DNA from: Chanos chanos
Taxonomy: Eukaryota; Chordata; Actinopteri; Gonorynchiformes; Chanidae
Direction: 5' to 3'
Length of the DNA stretch: 64,000 bases
Assembly: GCF_902362185.1 (NCBI RefSeq)
Contig: NC_044495.1
Span: forward strand, 11,676,711-11,740,710
The translations under genes and the position numbers were made by a program. Below are positions 36,597 through 49,909 of this stretch, piece after piece. How positions within the stretch are numbered: position 1 is the stretch's first letter; each line of letters begins with the position of its first letter. Under the pieces are notes generated by a model that saw only the letters and a list, made by a program, of their open reading frames with translations, made no database searches and was not told the origin of the DNA.

Positions 36597-39500
36597 ATGT
36601 CAGACCTGAGAGCGTGCTTTCGGTCTCTAAAGCAGAGACTGAAAGTGGATTTGCTCAGAGAGGCGGGCCGGCAATATCCCGTATTCTGTTTTCTTCTTGT
36701 TTTACTGCTCCTCTCCACGATACTCTTGAATAGGTAACGGTGTATAATTTATTTACATAATTATCAAAGTCCATTTTATAGCCTAAAACTAACTCATGTT
36801 GATGTTTATGCAGGCGTGCTATAAATTAATCTGTGCTCTCAGGTATCTCCATATTATTATGGTTTTTTGGTCATTCCTTGCCGGAGTGGTCACGTTTTAC
36901 TGCTCGCTTGGACCAGAGACGCTTCTTCCCAGTATACTTATATCAATAAAACCAAAGAGCAAGGTACTTGAGATTATGTTTTCTCTACATACTAACATAT
37001 TCTTTTATTAAATTCCTGGGAGTGAGTATATTTTTTGGTTTCAGCAGCAGGAACAGCAAGAATTGTTCCCTTTAGGTCACAGCTGTGCAGTTTGCGGAAA
37101 AATCAAGTGCAAGAGACATAGGTAGGTAGATAATGGAAAGGATATTTTCTTCAAGAAATAATGAAACGTGACAACACATATTATGTTGCTTAAATTAAGT
37201 CACATCTCTGTAACCTGCTGTTTGAACAGTGATCGTTTTCATGTCTGCTTCCAGGAACTATGGTAGACTTTCTTATTTTTGGTAGAAATATAATTTTATG
37301 TGGTCAAGTTATGTGCTGAAACGGGCAGATATATACATCCGAATAGTTCCCCAACTTTAGTGGAGGCTATTTGTATTATTGTGCACAGTCATTATTTTTG
37401 AGTGATATCCATGTTTTGGTAGTCAAATAAGTGTCTTAAGATTGATAGCTGCATAATATAGAGTTATATCTAGTTTAATCCCTACTGTCTCCCATCAGAC
37501 CAACACTTCTTCTTGAGAACTATCAACCATGGCTTGATTTAAAAGTGTCCTCAAAAGTGGATGCCTCTCTTTCAGAGGTATGGATGTACTGTTAATCTGA
37601 GTCTTTTCTTTCTTTCTTTTTTTAATGACTGGTTTCTCAGCCATCAACCAAGCTTTAGTATAGTCATGGGCCAAGTTGCATTGTGAGAGGAGGCGAAGTT
37701 TGAAGTGTGGTGTAGTCTAAGACTGGTCTTAATCTTTGATTTGGAAACCAGCACTAAGTGGTCTATGAACAGGCTCTAAACTAAAACTCTTTGATACTGT
37801 TCCTAGATTCTTGAACTGGTCCTAGAAAACTTTGTTTACCCATGGTATAGGTATGTTAATGTCTTTATTATCAGTAGCAGTGACGCATTGAAATGCGGTA
37901 CTACATTTGATCAGATAACTGATGGAGTCTAATATGATGTAACAAATCTATGGCAGGGATATTACAGATGACGAGGCCTTTGTGGATGAGCTTCGAGTGA
38001 CGCTGCGTTTCTTTGCAGCTGTGTTAGTCCGTCGAGCTCAGAAGGTACGAGGACTTTTTGGAGTGTTTTATAATATTTATTTATTTATGAAGCACAAACA
38101 GAGCCACAGTTAATTGAGTCAAGCACTTCTAGAATGAAATGAATGAAATTTTTTGTTGTCTTGCAGGTTAATGTGCCATCACTGATCACAGCAAAGCTGC
38201 TGAAAGTTGCCATGAAACACATTGAAATTATAACCAAAGCCAGGCAGAAAGGTATCACCTACAACATTTTATTTTTATGTTTAGGCTCTGTCTGAGAACA
38301 GATCAGAATTGACTGCAGAGATGGATGTAAAACTTGCGCAGTTTCAGTTTGTTTTAATGTAATCGGTGGCTATTAGAGGTTAATTTGAAAATACAGAACC
38401 ATCGCACAGACCCTTAGGATTTTTTTTTCCAGTCTCGCACAACTCGTACACAGTTGATTTATCAGCGTTCAATTAACGCTGTCGAGTTTAATTAATTAAA
38501 TTAATTGTTTGAGTTGTTAATTGTAGATTAAACGCTTTTTTTTTTAGATTCAGTGGGCTTATGAGAGTGCTTGAAACGAATGCTGTCTCTTGCATGTAAT
38601 TATGTCAACACAGGTGCTAATGGATGCTAAATCACTCAAATGACTCTCTGAAACCCCAGGAAATTTGACTCTGCCGAACAATACTTGCAAATTTGTTATG
38701 TATTTTTTTTTTGTATTATGTATTTGCCACTGTCTTCACTCTCTCTCAGTGAAGAATGCTGAGTATCTCCAGCCGGCAGCTCTGGAAGAGTATGGTCCTG
38801 ACCTCCACATCGCTGTACGCAGTAGGAGAGATGAGTTACTCTATCTACGCAAGCTCACTGAGATGCTTTTCCCCTATATCTTGCCCCCAAAAGCCACAGA
38901 CTGCAGGTATCTCAGTTCCATTACCACCAGCGTATGTATGTCCCGCTGCTTCCTTTGCTGTATGGAAGCTTCCCTGGTGCTGATGAATAATTTGTGCTCT
39001 TTTTAGATCTCTCACTTTGCTGATAAGAGAAGTCTTGGCAGGCTCAGTTTTTCTCCCGTCGATGGACTATTTGGCTGATCCTGTGAGCATCAATGAAAAA
39101 CGGAAGTCACATATAACGAAATTGTTTTGCCAGATAAATTTCAAAACAAAGCTAACCTCAGATGTTTTCTTCATTCTGACTGTGACTGATGACATGCGTC
39201 TGAGTGGTCTCTGTTTGACCTGTAGTAAGCAAAAATATTTCAATTCCTCTTTCAGGATACAGTGAACCATTTACTGCTTATTTTCATTGACAACTCTCCG
39301 GTAAGCGATTTATTTATTTATTTGTTTGCAGTCTTCTCACTGCGTTAATACTTTTTATCTGTCAGAAGGGCAGATTAAGGCAATTCGAAATACGTATAGC
39401 AAATACAGTAGCACTTGATTTATTTCTTCTGGAATTTGCTTTCTAGGATAGGTGCACAAAAAGAGGTGTTATACCTTAGGAAATGCTTACACGCTATTTT

Positions 39501-40163
39501 GATTATTGAATGATGTCTCATTTTCCAGCCTGAATCTGCCACTGAGCCTACGTCAGCTCTGGTCCCATTCCTGCAGAAGTATGCAGAGCTGCGCAATAAG
39601 AAGCCTTCAGTAAATCCATATACTCTTCCAATAATGACGCTATAAAGCCACATGTCATGTGATGGCTTTGGCTCGTGACTTGGTGCTTTGACTCTCTTAC
39701 AGATTTCCTCTGTAGTCCAGTAGAGATCGCACACACTTGAATTTAAACATAGGTTTAAACTTTTAGGTTTAGTTGTGCTACCTTTGAGAGATCAGCTGTA
39801 TACACTTTAATTCTCAATAATCATGTTATTTGTTATGAATAACTAATTGGATACTTGTTGGAATAAAAGTTGGAAGGGGCAGTTTGATTTTAAGCTTTTT
39901 GCTACTAGTGGGTTTGTTATTCTGATTGTTTTTTGAAAGAGGCTTTGTCTTTCAGATTGTTTTTCGGAGCTTTACTGAGACAGAGAAACAGTGTGTCTTC
40001 CTTCTCTCAGGTGCTGAAGCTGGAACTTATGGAGATTCGGGAGCAGCAGGATCTGCTCTTCCGCTTCATGAACTTTCTTAAGCAGGAAGGGGCTGTGCAT
40101 GTGCTACAGTTCTGCCTCACTGTGGGTAGGTTTCTCTCTCTCGCACACCCACAGACAGGTACA

Positions 40164-40209
<46 letters not shown>

Positions 40210-43200
40210 TCTAGGAGTCTTTGACAATTTCTCTAAATGACCTCAAGATAGTCTTAGTACATATCTGTTTATAGTCACTATAATTATTGGCATCAGTGAT
40301 CTGTATCTGACCCTTGTCTTTGATCCTGTTTTTGTTGCAAACTGCACATCCAAATTTAGAGGAGTTCAACGATAAGATCTTGCGCCCGGAACTGTCAGAT
40401 TCTGAGAAGCTAATTCTACATGAAGAAGTGAAAAAGATCTATGAAACCTACTGCTTGGATGAGAGCGTTGACAAGATACGCTTTGATCCTTTCATTGTGG
40501 AGGAAATCAAAAACAGTATGTTGTTTTCTCTTTACATCTTTCAATACTTGATTTATTGCTTTCTTTATTTAATATTCGATGTATTGAATTTTATCAATAC
40601 AGTGAATATTTTTATCAATCTAGTGGAATACTTTGTATTTCAAATTATTTTGCAAAATGCATCTGGTCAGAAAAACACCCAAAATACATGGATACCGAGT
40701 GATTTAAATCATTTTGGCTTTGGATCACACCTGTAATAACTGCTATGTTTTGCTCCTCAGTTGCTGAAGGCCCTTTTACTGACGTAGTAAAACTTCAGAC
40801 CATGCGTTGCCTCTTTGAAGCCTATGAACACGTCCTGTCACTGCTGGAAAACGTCTTCACCCCTATGTTCTGCCACAGCGATGAGGTAACTCCTAAAGAG
40901 AAGACCTAGCACACAGACGCAGAAATTTACTGTGTCATCACCTCTGGACACGTAACCAGGCTACTGAGTTCAACTCGAGACCTGGCCCATAGCCAGATGT
41001 TTTACACTGCCTCTTTATGTGCCCATCTCTAGCACTTAGTGTGCTCTCAGTCTTCTACAAATCCTGCTATTTGAATTAGATTTACTTGAACTTGAGGGCT
41101 GATTATTACATATCAGTGTAGGCTGTTGGTGAATATACAGTAGTTGAAATTGGAATGTAGCCCATACTGCAGTTATCAGATTTTTGATTGTCATGTGTGT
41201 CCCTTTTTATGAATTTCCAGTACTTCAGACAGTTGTTAAGAGGGGCTGAATCCCCAACGAGGAATTCAAGACTCAGCAGGTGGGTCTTTTCTGTGCCGTG
41301 CAGTCAGCCATTGTTGTTGTATGTGGAAGAGGTTTGTTTCACAAATAGATGAGTGTACAAACACTACAGGGCTCGTGTGTAATTAGTACCATTTTTCTCT
41401 TTATCAGCAGTAGTTTGAAGAAGCATGACCATAAATAGTGTCATCAGAGTGATTCATATCACATGCCATGTGTTTGTTGAGTTTTGGATTATATTCCTGA
41501 ATGACATGTCCCAGGTAACCTTTCTGTTGGTCAACAAGTGCATGGATTACCCAATTTTCTAAGAACTGAGATGAGAATAGTCCAGGGCTGACTGTGAACA
41601 TTCAAAATTCAGCATGGTCCTCCTGAGATAGTCTCAGCCTTTAACCCTGGGAAAGCAGCCCTTATAAATGAATAAACCTACAGCTCATCATCAGTTCTTC
41701 ACTGTTCTGGTTTCAACATGTCTCTTGTTTGAGTTGACAGTCTGCGCATGTTTTGTTCTGCTCCCTCCTTCCTCAGAGTAGTTGAATGTATGATGTGTGT
41801 CTCTCTATGTCTTTATCATGGGGTTAAGAGTGTGTGTTCGCTTGTGTGTGTGTGTGTATGTGTGTGTGCGTTGGCCAGCTGTAATTCCCTGTGCCCATTA
41901 ATTCCAGAACTAGCGTGAGTTTGGATGACATCCGGTGAGTATGCATTTTGGCATGATATTGGACCAATGGCTCTCCCCTGCCTAGTTAACTCTGCACACA
42001 AGATAATCGTTGTTTCTGGAATGCAGTCAGAGAAAACAAAGCTGACTTTGTAACAAGCTCAAAAATTGCTCTTTTGCTAAAGCCATACACTCAAGAGTCT
42101 GATAGTTTTCCCTCGCAGTTAACGTACCATGTCCACCTCATGCCATCGCATTTGTTTGTAGCTGTCGTCCAGTCAGATTTGTGGACCATTTATCTTGGTT
42201 TATGGGACTCCTATAATTTCCTTCAGGAACCTCCTACAGTTATGATGATGGTCACAGACAAACCTTGATTATCTGTACAAACATTTAAGCTGACAATAGA
42301 AGTTGCTTCAGTGTAGCGTTTTATGCAGTTTCTCAGTTGAATGTACCAGGCATAGAGAGATGGACCGTGGGGTTTGGGGCATTGTGGGATTAGAGTCCAC
42401 TAAAAGCCATTCTTTGTTGTTGTGACAGCATTATTGGAGTCCTAACCATTTTTGAAGGATAGGAAAGCATAAACACCGGCAGCATCTGCATTGCCCATAA
42501 CTCTTTCTGCTAAACAACTGTTTGTCTTTCTCTCATACCATGGGTTGTGCGTTTTGTCTTGTGTCCATCTGTTTGGCGTACCCTTGTGCCATAGCTCTTG
42601 GGAATGGGACTACTGTATGCAGAGCCTTGAGTTCCCATCCATCACCCCTGGCTCATCACCTGCATCTGTGTCCCCCCATGCCCTGTCCATTTCCCCCTCC
42701 CCATCGGGCTCCATAGCCTCACGCGCCTCCACGCTGAAGTAAGTCAGGGTCCATCACAAACGCCATTATACCACATGCTGGCTTCGCATGTCCGCCTGCG
42801 TGTGTGGGTGTGTATGTGTGTGTGCGCGCGTGGGAGTTTTTAAGCATGAGGTGCATACCGAGGACAGAGAGATTGTTTCTGCTCACTACAGATGTATAGC
42901 AAAAGATTTGAAAAGACCAAGTTTTTTGTATCGCTGTGAGTGGTTTTTGGAATTCAGGCAACATTGTTGTAAGATACTTTATGGTCAGTGCAGCTGAATT
43001 GCCGGGATTATGTTGAGTGGTCTGATTTGTGTATTTCCAACATTTTTATCAAAGGTCTTTAATGAAGTGTAAAAAAAGCATTAAGTCACATTTGCCTGAA
43101 ACAATTTATACTGTACCACTGTGTGTGTCTGTGTGTCAGTATATTGCCACATATTCATAGAATATGTGCTGTGTTGTGCCTCATCCATTCTGTTTTTGTC

Positions 43201-46200
43201 ATGTGTCATTTGTGTGTATTTTTGATTAAGTCATGTAACCATGCAGCTTGAATCTGAGACATTTATCTTATGTTCATCATGTGCGATTATGTGAATGTGG
43301 CTTTGTTGTGCTTTACTTCCCTCTAAAATGACAGAAGTGCTTCACAAACTACGATGCATGTGCATTTCTTAGGAAAAGAACCTCAGCTCCTTTGTGAAAT
43401 ACTGAAGTCCTCTGTGTGTGTTCTCACTGAGCAGGAGTACGTCTAAACGTGGGGAGTCTTTTGGGATTGGACGCATTGGGAGTAAAATTAAAGGTGTTTT
43501 CAAGAGCACTACGATGGAAGGAGCCATGCTGCCCTCCTACGGAGTGACTGAGGGAGAGGACGATATGGTGAGTCAGTCTTTACACAGCAAGTTCATCAGG
43601 GTCAACTGAACTCTGGGTGTGACTTTGGATTTTAAGAATATGTCTTAGCATCCAAATGATTTAGACTCTGAGGATTAAATACCATTATGTATGTGATAAA
43701 AAACCCCCCAGAACAACACTGTCCTCATTCAAGCAGTTATAACATTGTAGATGATAGTGACCATAAAATGGCTGTTTTTATCAACTCTGTGTATCTGTGG
43801 GGGAATTTTAAAATGGGAAAATATACTTTCACGACAGTATCATACGGTCCCACGAAGCAAACTGAAAAAAATGGGAAATCAGAATTCATCAGTAGAAATG
43901 AATCCATAGTAAGAAATACTGTATGTAATCATTGTTTGTCCACAGATCCCTTTATTTAGAATTTAGATTCAGTTCATGTTATGGAGAACATTTTTGGCAG
44001 TTAAACAACAATATTTAATTGGTTTCCACTCAGCAAATATAGTTCAGATGATAATGGTTTACTGAGTCTAGTATTTTACAGAGGTGGTCTATTGAGGCTA
44101 GTATTTTATGGAGGCGTGACTCTTGGCATTAAAGCTTAAGGAAGGGTTTGGTGTTCAGTATCGCTTTGGTCCATAAATAGAGTACCTCATAGCTGACATT
44201 GAATCCCATAGAGAGAAATTGCAGTGACCTGACTTTGGCTTTTCCTCTGGCTCTCTTATGTCAATAAGTCAAAGAACATTCAATACGTGTCTCAAAATGA
44301 AAAAAAAAAAAAAAGATTTATATTTATCAGCAACATTTTATGCTAAATTTCTTCTCATATCCTGAGATTGTGTTTTTTTTTTTTTTACCATTCAAATCAT
44401 ACAGATGACAGCATATATTTTTGGTGCTTCGTTAATATCCTCCCATTATTCAATGATGTCTTTATTACATTGTTTGTAATTCCAAGTACTTAAAATTCTT
44501 AATCAACTGAGACCATGCTGACTGCTTAGCTACTCTGCGATTTCATGCATACGCACATGGGCAAATGTTCTGTGTACTATAGTTCAATTGTTGTTTTTTA
44601 GGTAGAGGAAGCTATGATGGTCATGGAAGATGATTTACCTATGGAAGCTGTTAGCACCCCCAGCACACCACGAAACCTATCTGCGTGGGGTATCACCATT
44701 CCATATGTGGACTTCTATGATGACGAGGTGAAAAAGGAGAGGATCCCAGTGTACTGCATTGATGTGGAGAGGAACGACCGTAGAGCAGGTGAGACAGCCT
44801 CCACACAACTTCTGAACTCTGAATAAGGGTTTTTCATTTTTACAGATAGCGTACAAACAGAAAAAAATATATATATATGACAAGTGTGATAATCGCTTTC
44901 TTGTTGATGCAATTTGAATTCTACCAATACCCTACAAATAAAAAAATTAAATTATATGTATGTACATATATACATGAAAAGTGTGATAATCACTTTCTTG
45001 TTGATGTGATTTAGGTTAAAGACCCAGGCAATTAGCTGAAATCCAACTTTCAATAGCTATTTTTCTGTGGTAACCCACATAGAATGGACACTGTGCCAGA
45101 TCCTTTCGAAATGTAGCAATGAATCTGGCCCAGATATGTAAAACAGCAGGCCAGTGCCAGCATGGGACTGCTTTGATTATTTGATACAAGCACTGGCCAG
45201 AATTGGCCCAGTTCCACCTTGAATATCATACAAGCTGGGCCAGATGTTGTAGTGTGCTGAAATCTGTCCCAAATGTGGCACGGACCGGTTTTCATCCTGA
45301 CTGACATTGGCCCAGCTCTGCCCCAGACTCAACCATAAACACTGTTGCATTAGGCCTCTGCACGTTGCATTAGATGTTGTGGACAACACAGTCTTCTACA
45401 TGTGTCTGTTGGTACATGTGGAGTAAACTGCCACTTCTTTTCATCAGGAAGGCCTGACACATGCAGAGTCTCAGCCATGCTCCTCAGATCTCCCCACCAC
45501 TAATCTAGTCCAGACCAACCAATGGGAGTGACACACTGACAATCCCCTGCTGGTTTCCCACCCATGAACATCATCAGTTGTGTTTGTGAGGGTGCCCAGT
45601 CAAGCTAGAAGCACCACAGAGACCTGGATTCAAACCCAGACCCCTGGGGTGGTGGGCATCTTTTCCACTGCACCACTCAAGCAACCATACCTGCTTGTTC
45701 GCATACTGCAAAACAGCTCACAACTCCAGCATATGCTCGCTCGAGTCGGAGCGCACTCGTTCCACAACCTGCACAAATGCACTCTGTGGAGCCGGAGTGT
45801 ATTCGTTCCAAAATCATCAAGTGCTGATTTTTGAAGGTTTTAGCTCTGGCTTTGCAAAATGATCCAGAATGGCAATGTTATTATATATTCTGTGGATCAG
45901 CTCCAGCATAGATGCAGATGCCATCCGGATTTGCAGAGACACAAATGGATCTGGCACAGAGTCAGTTGCTGTGTGAAATCACATATTGTTGCGTTCCTGA
46001 TATTTATCCAAATTTTGGTCAATGACTTTTGTGTTTTATTTGTGGTTTACAGTGGGTCACGAAACAGAACACTGGTCTGTGTACAGAAGATACCTTGAAT
46101 TTTACGTCCTCGAGTCTAAACTCACAGAATTTCATGGTTTGTGCACCTTGGTCTAAAATTGTTTGTCTCGTTTCTCCCTTTTTCTTCATTGTTTTTGCTT

Positions 46201-49200
46201 TGCATTGTGACTGTTTCGTGTTATATCCGCTAGTACACAAAATCCCAGCAACACTGAAATGTCCTTTTTGAATTTTACGGATCTTGAATATATTCTTTTG
46301 ATGCTACAGGCTCATTTCCAGATGCCCAACTACCATCTAAAAGAATTATTGGACCAAAGAACTATGAATTTCTTACATCAAAACGGGAGGAATTCCAGGA
46401 ATATCTGCAGGTAGTGATGAGTAAATCTGATTAACCAGAACATTCTTGCTTTCTTACCACTTCATACTTGTGATATCAGGACTATTTTACATATTTAAAT
46501 AGCTGCTTACCCAGTAAATTTGTACTGATCAGTAATTCAGTATAATGAAGATGACTGAAGTCTGTTTGTCTATCTACCTCAGAAACTGTTACAGCATCCT
46601 GAGCTCAGTAACAGTCAACTGCTAGCAGACTTCTTGTCTCCGCATAGCATGGAGTCGCAATTCCTTGATAAGATGTTACCAGATGTCAATCTAGGTACTG
46701 TATACCAGGGCCACTGTTCACAGGAAAATGAAATGCTGAAATTGTTTTGCCCCACTTCCTCTTGTAACTTTATTTATTTATTTATCTATTTATTTTATCT
46801 TCCCCAGGGAAGATTTTCAAAGCTGTACCTGGGAAACTGATCAAGGAAGTAAGTTATTCTATTTCTGTTTCAGCTGTTCAGATTCAGTAATTATTATTTG
46901 TTCAGATGTTATTCATACTCAGTCATTCCTCTGGAGCTTTCCATGTAATTATGGTATGGGTGTTAGTTTGATGAAATTGACCCTCGAGGATTCATATTGG
47001 GTGTAACAGTGATCAATATGTGACAGAGTCTTTGTGATTGTCAGTCAGATTCATCTCAGTAGAATTAGATTTGTAGGTAGGTGGTAACAGAAAGTTTGCC
47101 ATCCACCTTTCAGAAAGGTCAACACCTGGAGCCCTTCATCCAGTCTTTTTTTAATTCCTGTGAGTCTCCCAAACCCAAACCCAGTCGACCAGAGCTCACC
47201 ATTCTCAGCCCCACATCTGAAAACAACAAAAAGGTGAGCCTACCATTCAACAAAACAAAAAAAACAAAAAATGTTACTGATCTCTCAAGTTAACAAAGCC
47301 TAAAGTGAGCTGATCTATTAGACTTTCCCAGGTTTGGAAAATACTGTAGTCATGTGAAGAATGAATGAATCATCATGTGGCTCGTTTCCTTTGTCTGTAA
47401 CTTTGATATATGTTTTCCTTTACATCTCTTAGCTTTTCAATGATCTGTATAAAAACAATGCCAACCGCTCAGAGAGCACAGAGAAGAGGCACAATCAGAA
47501 CTACTTCATGGAGATGATCACTGTAGAAGGGGTTTATGACTACTTAATGTATGTGGGTAAGTCAGACTTCTCACTGAAACCTTGTATCGTTCGTGGTCGC
47601 TCACAGGCTCATCATCACTATATGTATAAATAGCACAAAGACATCCAAATTTTCAACTATACTTATTGAATAAAAGGGTTGTTCTGTCACAAGATCTTTT
47701 AAAAAAATCTAAAATCTAATTTTAATGTTGGAAATTGATAGGCCGAGTGGTGTTCCATATCCCCGACTGGCTACACCATCTGTTGATGGGTGGGCGAATT
47801 CTGTTCAAGAACACAGTGGAGGCGTACACAGACTACTACCTGCAGTGCAAACTGGACCAGGTTCTCCAAGAGCATCGTGTGGTCTCTCTGATCACCCTCC
47901 TTAGAGGTGTCAAATCCTTCACTTTATTTAGTGCATCTCCACACTGAGTCAAACATAAATGGGCATATGTAAAAGTTATATCTGTTGTCTCATTGAGCAA
48001 ATCAACAAGATTGTTGCACACGGATAATTTTAGCTAAACAACAAATTTCATGCGTCTGTTTTGATTGTCCTTCAGTGTGATTACATTGTTTGGCCTTTAA
48101 AGAAAATAGTTATGGTTTCTCTAATCTAGTGGCAAGCATTAAAATTGTCTAATATATTTTTCTAACAAATGTAATGTAATGTAATCCAGAAGACAATTTA
48201 ATAATTATTCTAGGACATAGCAGTACAAAGAGCAACAGTAGCTACAGATTACAACCCACAGACAGGAGGTGTACAGCAGTGATTAAAGCATGTTTCCGTG
48301 TGGTAATGTTCAGAATATTTTGTACAAGAATGGAATAATGCCCAATGAGTACTATAAGGAAAAGTCACAACTAAAGAGTGAGTTAGAGTGACATTGGTAA
48401 CTATGTGAAACCTATGACCTTTTTCTTTGTTGTATTGTTTCAGACGCTGTGTTCTGTGAAAGCAGTGAGCCTCGATCTTTAGAAAACAAACAAAAAAGAG
48501 CAAAGAAAACATTTGAAGAGATGATGAATTACATTCCAGGTTAGTTTTACTTGAAATCTAATTTCAAGCAAAATTACAAATATTTTAGTATACAGTCAGC
48601 CCTCCATATTTGCAGGTTTAACTTTGCAAACATGATTACTCCACTGATTCCATTCCATTGATTGTTTGAGTATGCCATGAATAATTAAACAGGATTTTTT
48701 TGGAGTTTTGCAGCCTATTGTAGAAAATTGCAGATCGCGTAGACTAGAAAATGTAAAGAAAACTAAAAAAAGTTTTGTAAGTAATAAATGCATAAAATAT
48801 ATGTATTACTAATCTATTTTATCATTTACTGTCATAAATATACAGTATTAATTAACTCCCATCCTGGAATTACGCCTATGGGGGGCCTAGAGATTTTAGC
48901 AGTTTTTTCACTTTTGCAGGTGTCCTGCACCCCTAACCCCCATGAATGTGGAGGGCCAATTGTACTCTCTAAAAAAAGCCTCTTTTAACACATAGTACAC
49001 TTTTATTGGTCATTTATGCACTAGATTTCCTTGGAAAATGTATTGGAGAGGATGCTAAGTATGAAGGAATTCGCCTTCTCTTCGATGGCCTTCAGCAGCC
49101 TGTGCTCAACAAGCAGGTGAAGTATTCATACCAGTTACAGTATGTTACTTACATTACGTTAAATATGACAGCATCTTAGTACTTTTTTAATACTTAGAGA

Positions 49201-49672
49201 TTTATTTTCTAATTAAAATAATCCCATGTCATTAATGCTGAAATTTAAAGGATTGGTCAAGTGTTTTACATTTTATTCATTGTGGAGTAGCTCCAGTATG
49301 TTATCAGTCAAAATGGAAGATCTGCATTAGAATTGCTGATCATTGTTTATTTAATTTATTTACAAAAAAATCATGAAAGACAGCAAAAGTATCACTTTTG
49401 GCGTTACATAACTAATGAAAATGTTTACCTAATGATTTAGATAATGTTTACACCCTTGTATCTTCCTGTTGTTTTCTGTTCTTCACAGTTAACCTACATC
49501 TTACTTGATATTGTAATTCAAGAGCTTTTTCCAGAACTGAACAAGGTAAACTCTGATAACTGAGATAATAATAAATTATATTAAACAGTATTAAACAGAC
49601 TTTTGTCTTATTTGGGCATGTCTGATTTTTCAGGTACAGAAGGAAACCTCCCTCATGGCTCCATGGATGTAG
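36597..49672 (+). CDS. snx14: Sorting nexin 14
   Basis: ER-anchored sorting nexin at ER-lipid droplet contacts. Coding exons: 36597-36733, 36843-36963, 37045-37121, 37499-37577, 37807-37850, 37957-38044, 38167-38251, 38750-38906, 39007-39082, 39256-39300, 39529-39609, 40011-40125, 40360-40515, 40761-40885, 41221-41279, 41908-41934, 43435-43567, 44602-44788, 46053-46136, 46310-46410, 46583-46694, 46808-46848, 47114-47233, 47433-47556, 47742-47906, 48444-48539, 49025-49116, 49489-49545, 49634-49672. All phases fit and sum to 940 residues (human about 946). Domains in order are two membrane segments (residues ~23-43 and 46-65), a PXA domain (~130-305), an RGS-like domain (~331-462), a Ser-rich linker, a PX domain (~555-695) and a C-terminal nexin domain (~790-900). 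Blocks such as [34 protein letters not shown] and [14 protein letters not shown] identify it. The end [10 protein letters not shown] matches the family ending. Exon 16 is only 27 bases. Confidence 0.97.
40165..40207. repeat. (AC)n microsatellite in snx14 intron 12
   Basis: About 43 bases of AC, starting some 40 bases after the exon 12 donor. Confidence 0.95.
42595..42738 (+). CDS. snx14: Candidate cassette exon of snx14 (Ser/Pro-rich linker)
   Basis: Between exons 16 and 17 lies a 144-base open segment with acceptor TGTGCCATAG and strong donor GAA|GTAAGTC. Entering with the two-base overhang of exon 16 and leaving to exon 17 keeps frame exactly, adding 48 residues that begin [19 protein letters not shown] and continue with [19 protein letters not shown]. 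It would lengthen the disordered linker between the RGS and PX domains by serine and proline residues. I do not recall this exon in human SNX14. In-frame length, fitting phase and both splice sites support it; expression is unknown. Confidence 0.6.
42800..42871 (+). repeat. GT tract plus shared 30-bp block, copy 2
   Basis: A GT/GC run is followed by AAGCATGAGGTGCATACCG and AGGACAGAGAG, nearly the same as at 17,370-17,435. Confidence 0.5.
44881..45013 (+). repeat. Short tandem duplication in snx14 intron 18
   Basis: The block AAGTGTGATAATC, a variable base, then CTTTCTTGTTGATG occurs twice about 98 bases apart, each preceded by a TATA-rich stretch. Confidence 0.65.
45110..45335. repeat. Degenerate GGCCAG-rich repeat
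   Basis: Repeated variants of GGCCCAG / GGGCCAGAT on both strands spread over about 225 bases directly beside the SINE. It looks like a decayed minisatellite. It could also be the end of the neighbouring retroposon. Confidence 0.35.
45385..45690 (-). mobile_element. tRNA-derived SINE, copy 2
   Basis: On the minus strand an A box-like GTGGTGCAGTGG (45,676-45,665) and a B box-like GGTTTGAATCC (45,636-45,626) are followed by CACAAACACAACTGATGATG, GGGTGGGAAACCAGC and, near 45,441, GAAAAGAAGTGGCAG. The block order is the same as in the copy at 7.45-7.78 kb. It lies in snx14 intron 18, antisense to the gene. It is more complete at the 5' end than copy 1 but diverged. Confidence 0.6.
48593..48962. 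mobile_element. Non-autonomous pogo/Tigger-like MITE
   Basis: The ends are inverted copies of each other. The left end reads CAGTCAGCCCTCCATATT, and the right end read in reverse is CAATTGGCCCTCCACATT. TA stands directly outside both ends (48,591-48,592 and 48,963-48,964), as expected for the TA target duplication of Tc1/mariner/pogo elements. Length is about 370 bases with no transposase ORF. It sits in snx14 intron 26. Confidence 0.65.
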
Positions 49673-49886
49673 AGAAGCTTTCACCTCCCCAGCGTCTACA
49701 GCATGAAAAAGTTTACTGTGTAAAATACTCCTCTGGCTGCACTGAATTTACGCTACAAGCACCTTGTGTAATTTATGACTGTGTTTTAACTGACTTAATT
49801 AACAAATGTAAAGCTTGCTCAGATTCAGAGAAACTGGAATACTGTAAAATCTGTCTGAAAATGCATAAAGGTATGAACAGCTCTGT

Positions 49887-49892
49887 AATAAA
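49887..49892 (+). promoter_or_regulatory. snx14 poly(A) signal
   Basis: First AATAAA behind the snx14 stop, 214 bases downstream. Confidence 0.65.
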
Positions 49893-49909
49893 ATGAATTA
49901 AAGATTTAT

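Noticed and set aside
42241-42292. ATGATGA...CTGA in snx14 intron 16 as a snoRNA
   Set aside because: No terminal stem and too short for a convincing C/D unit.
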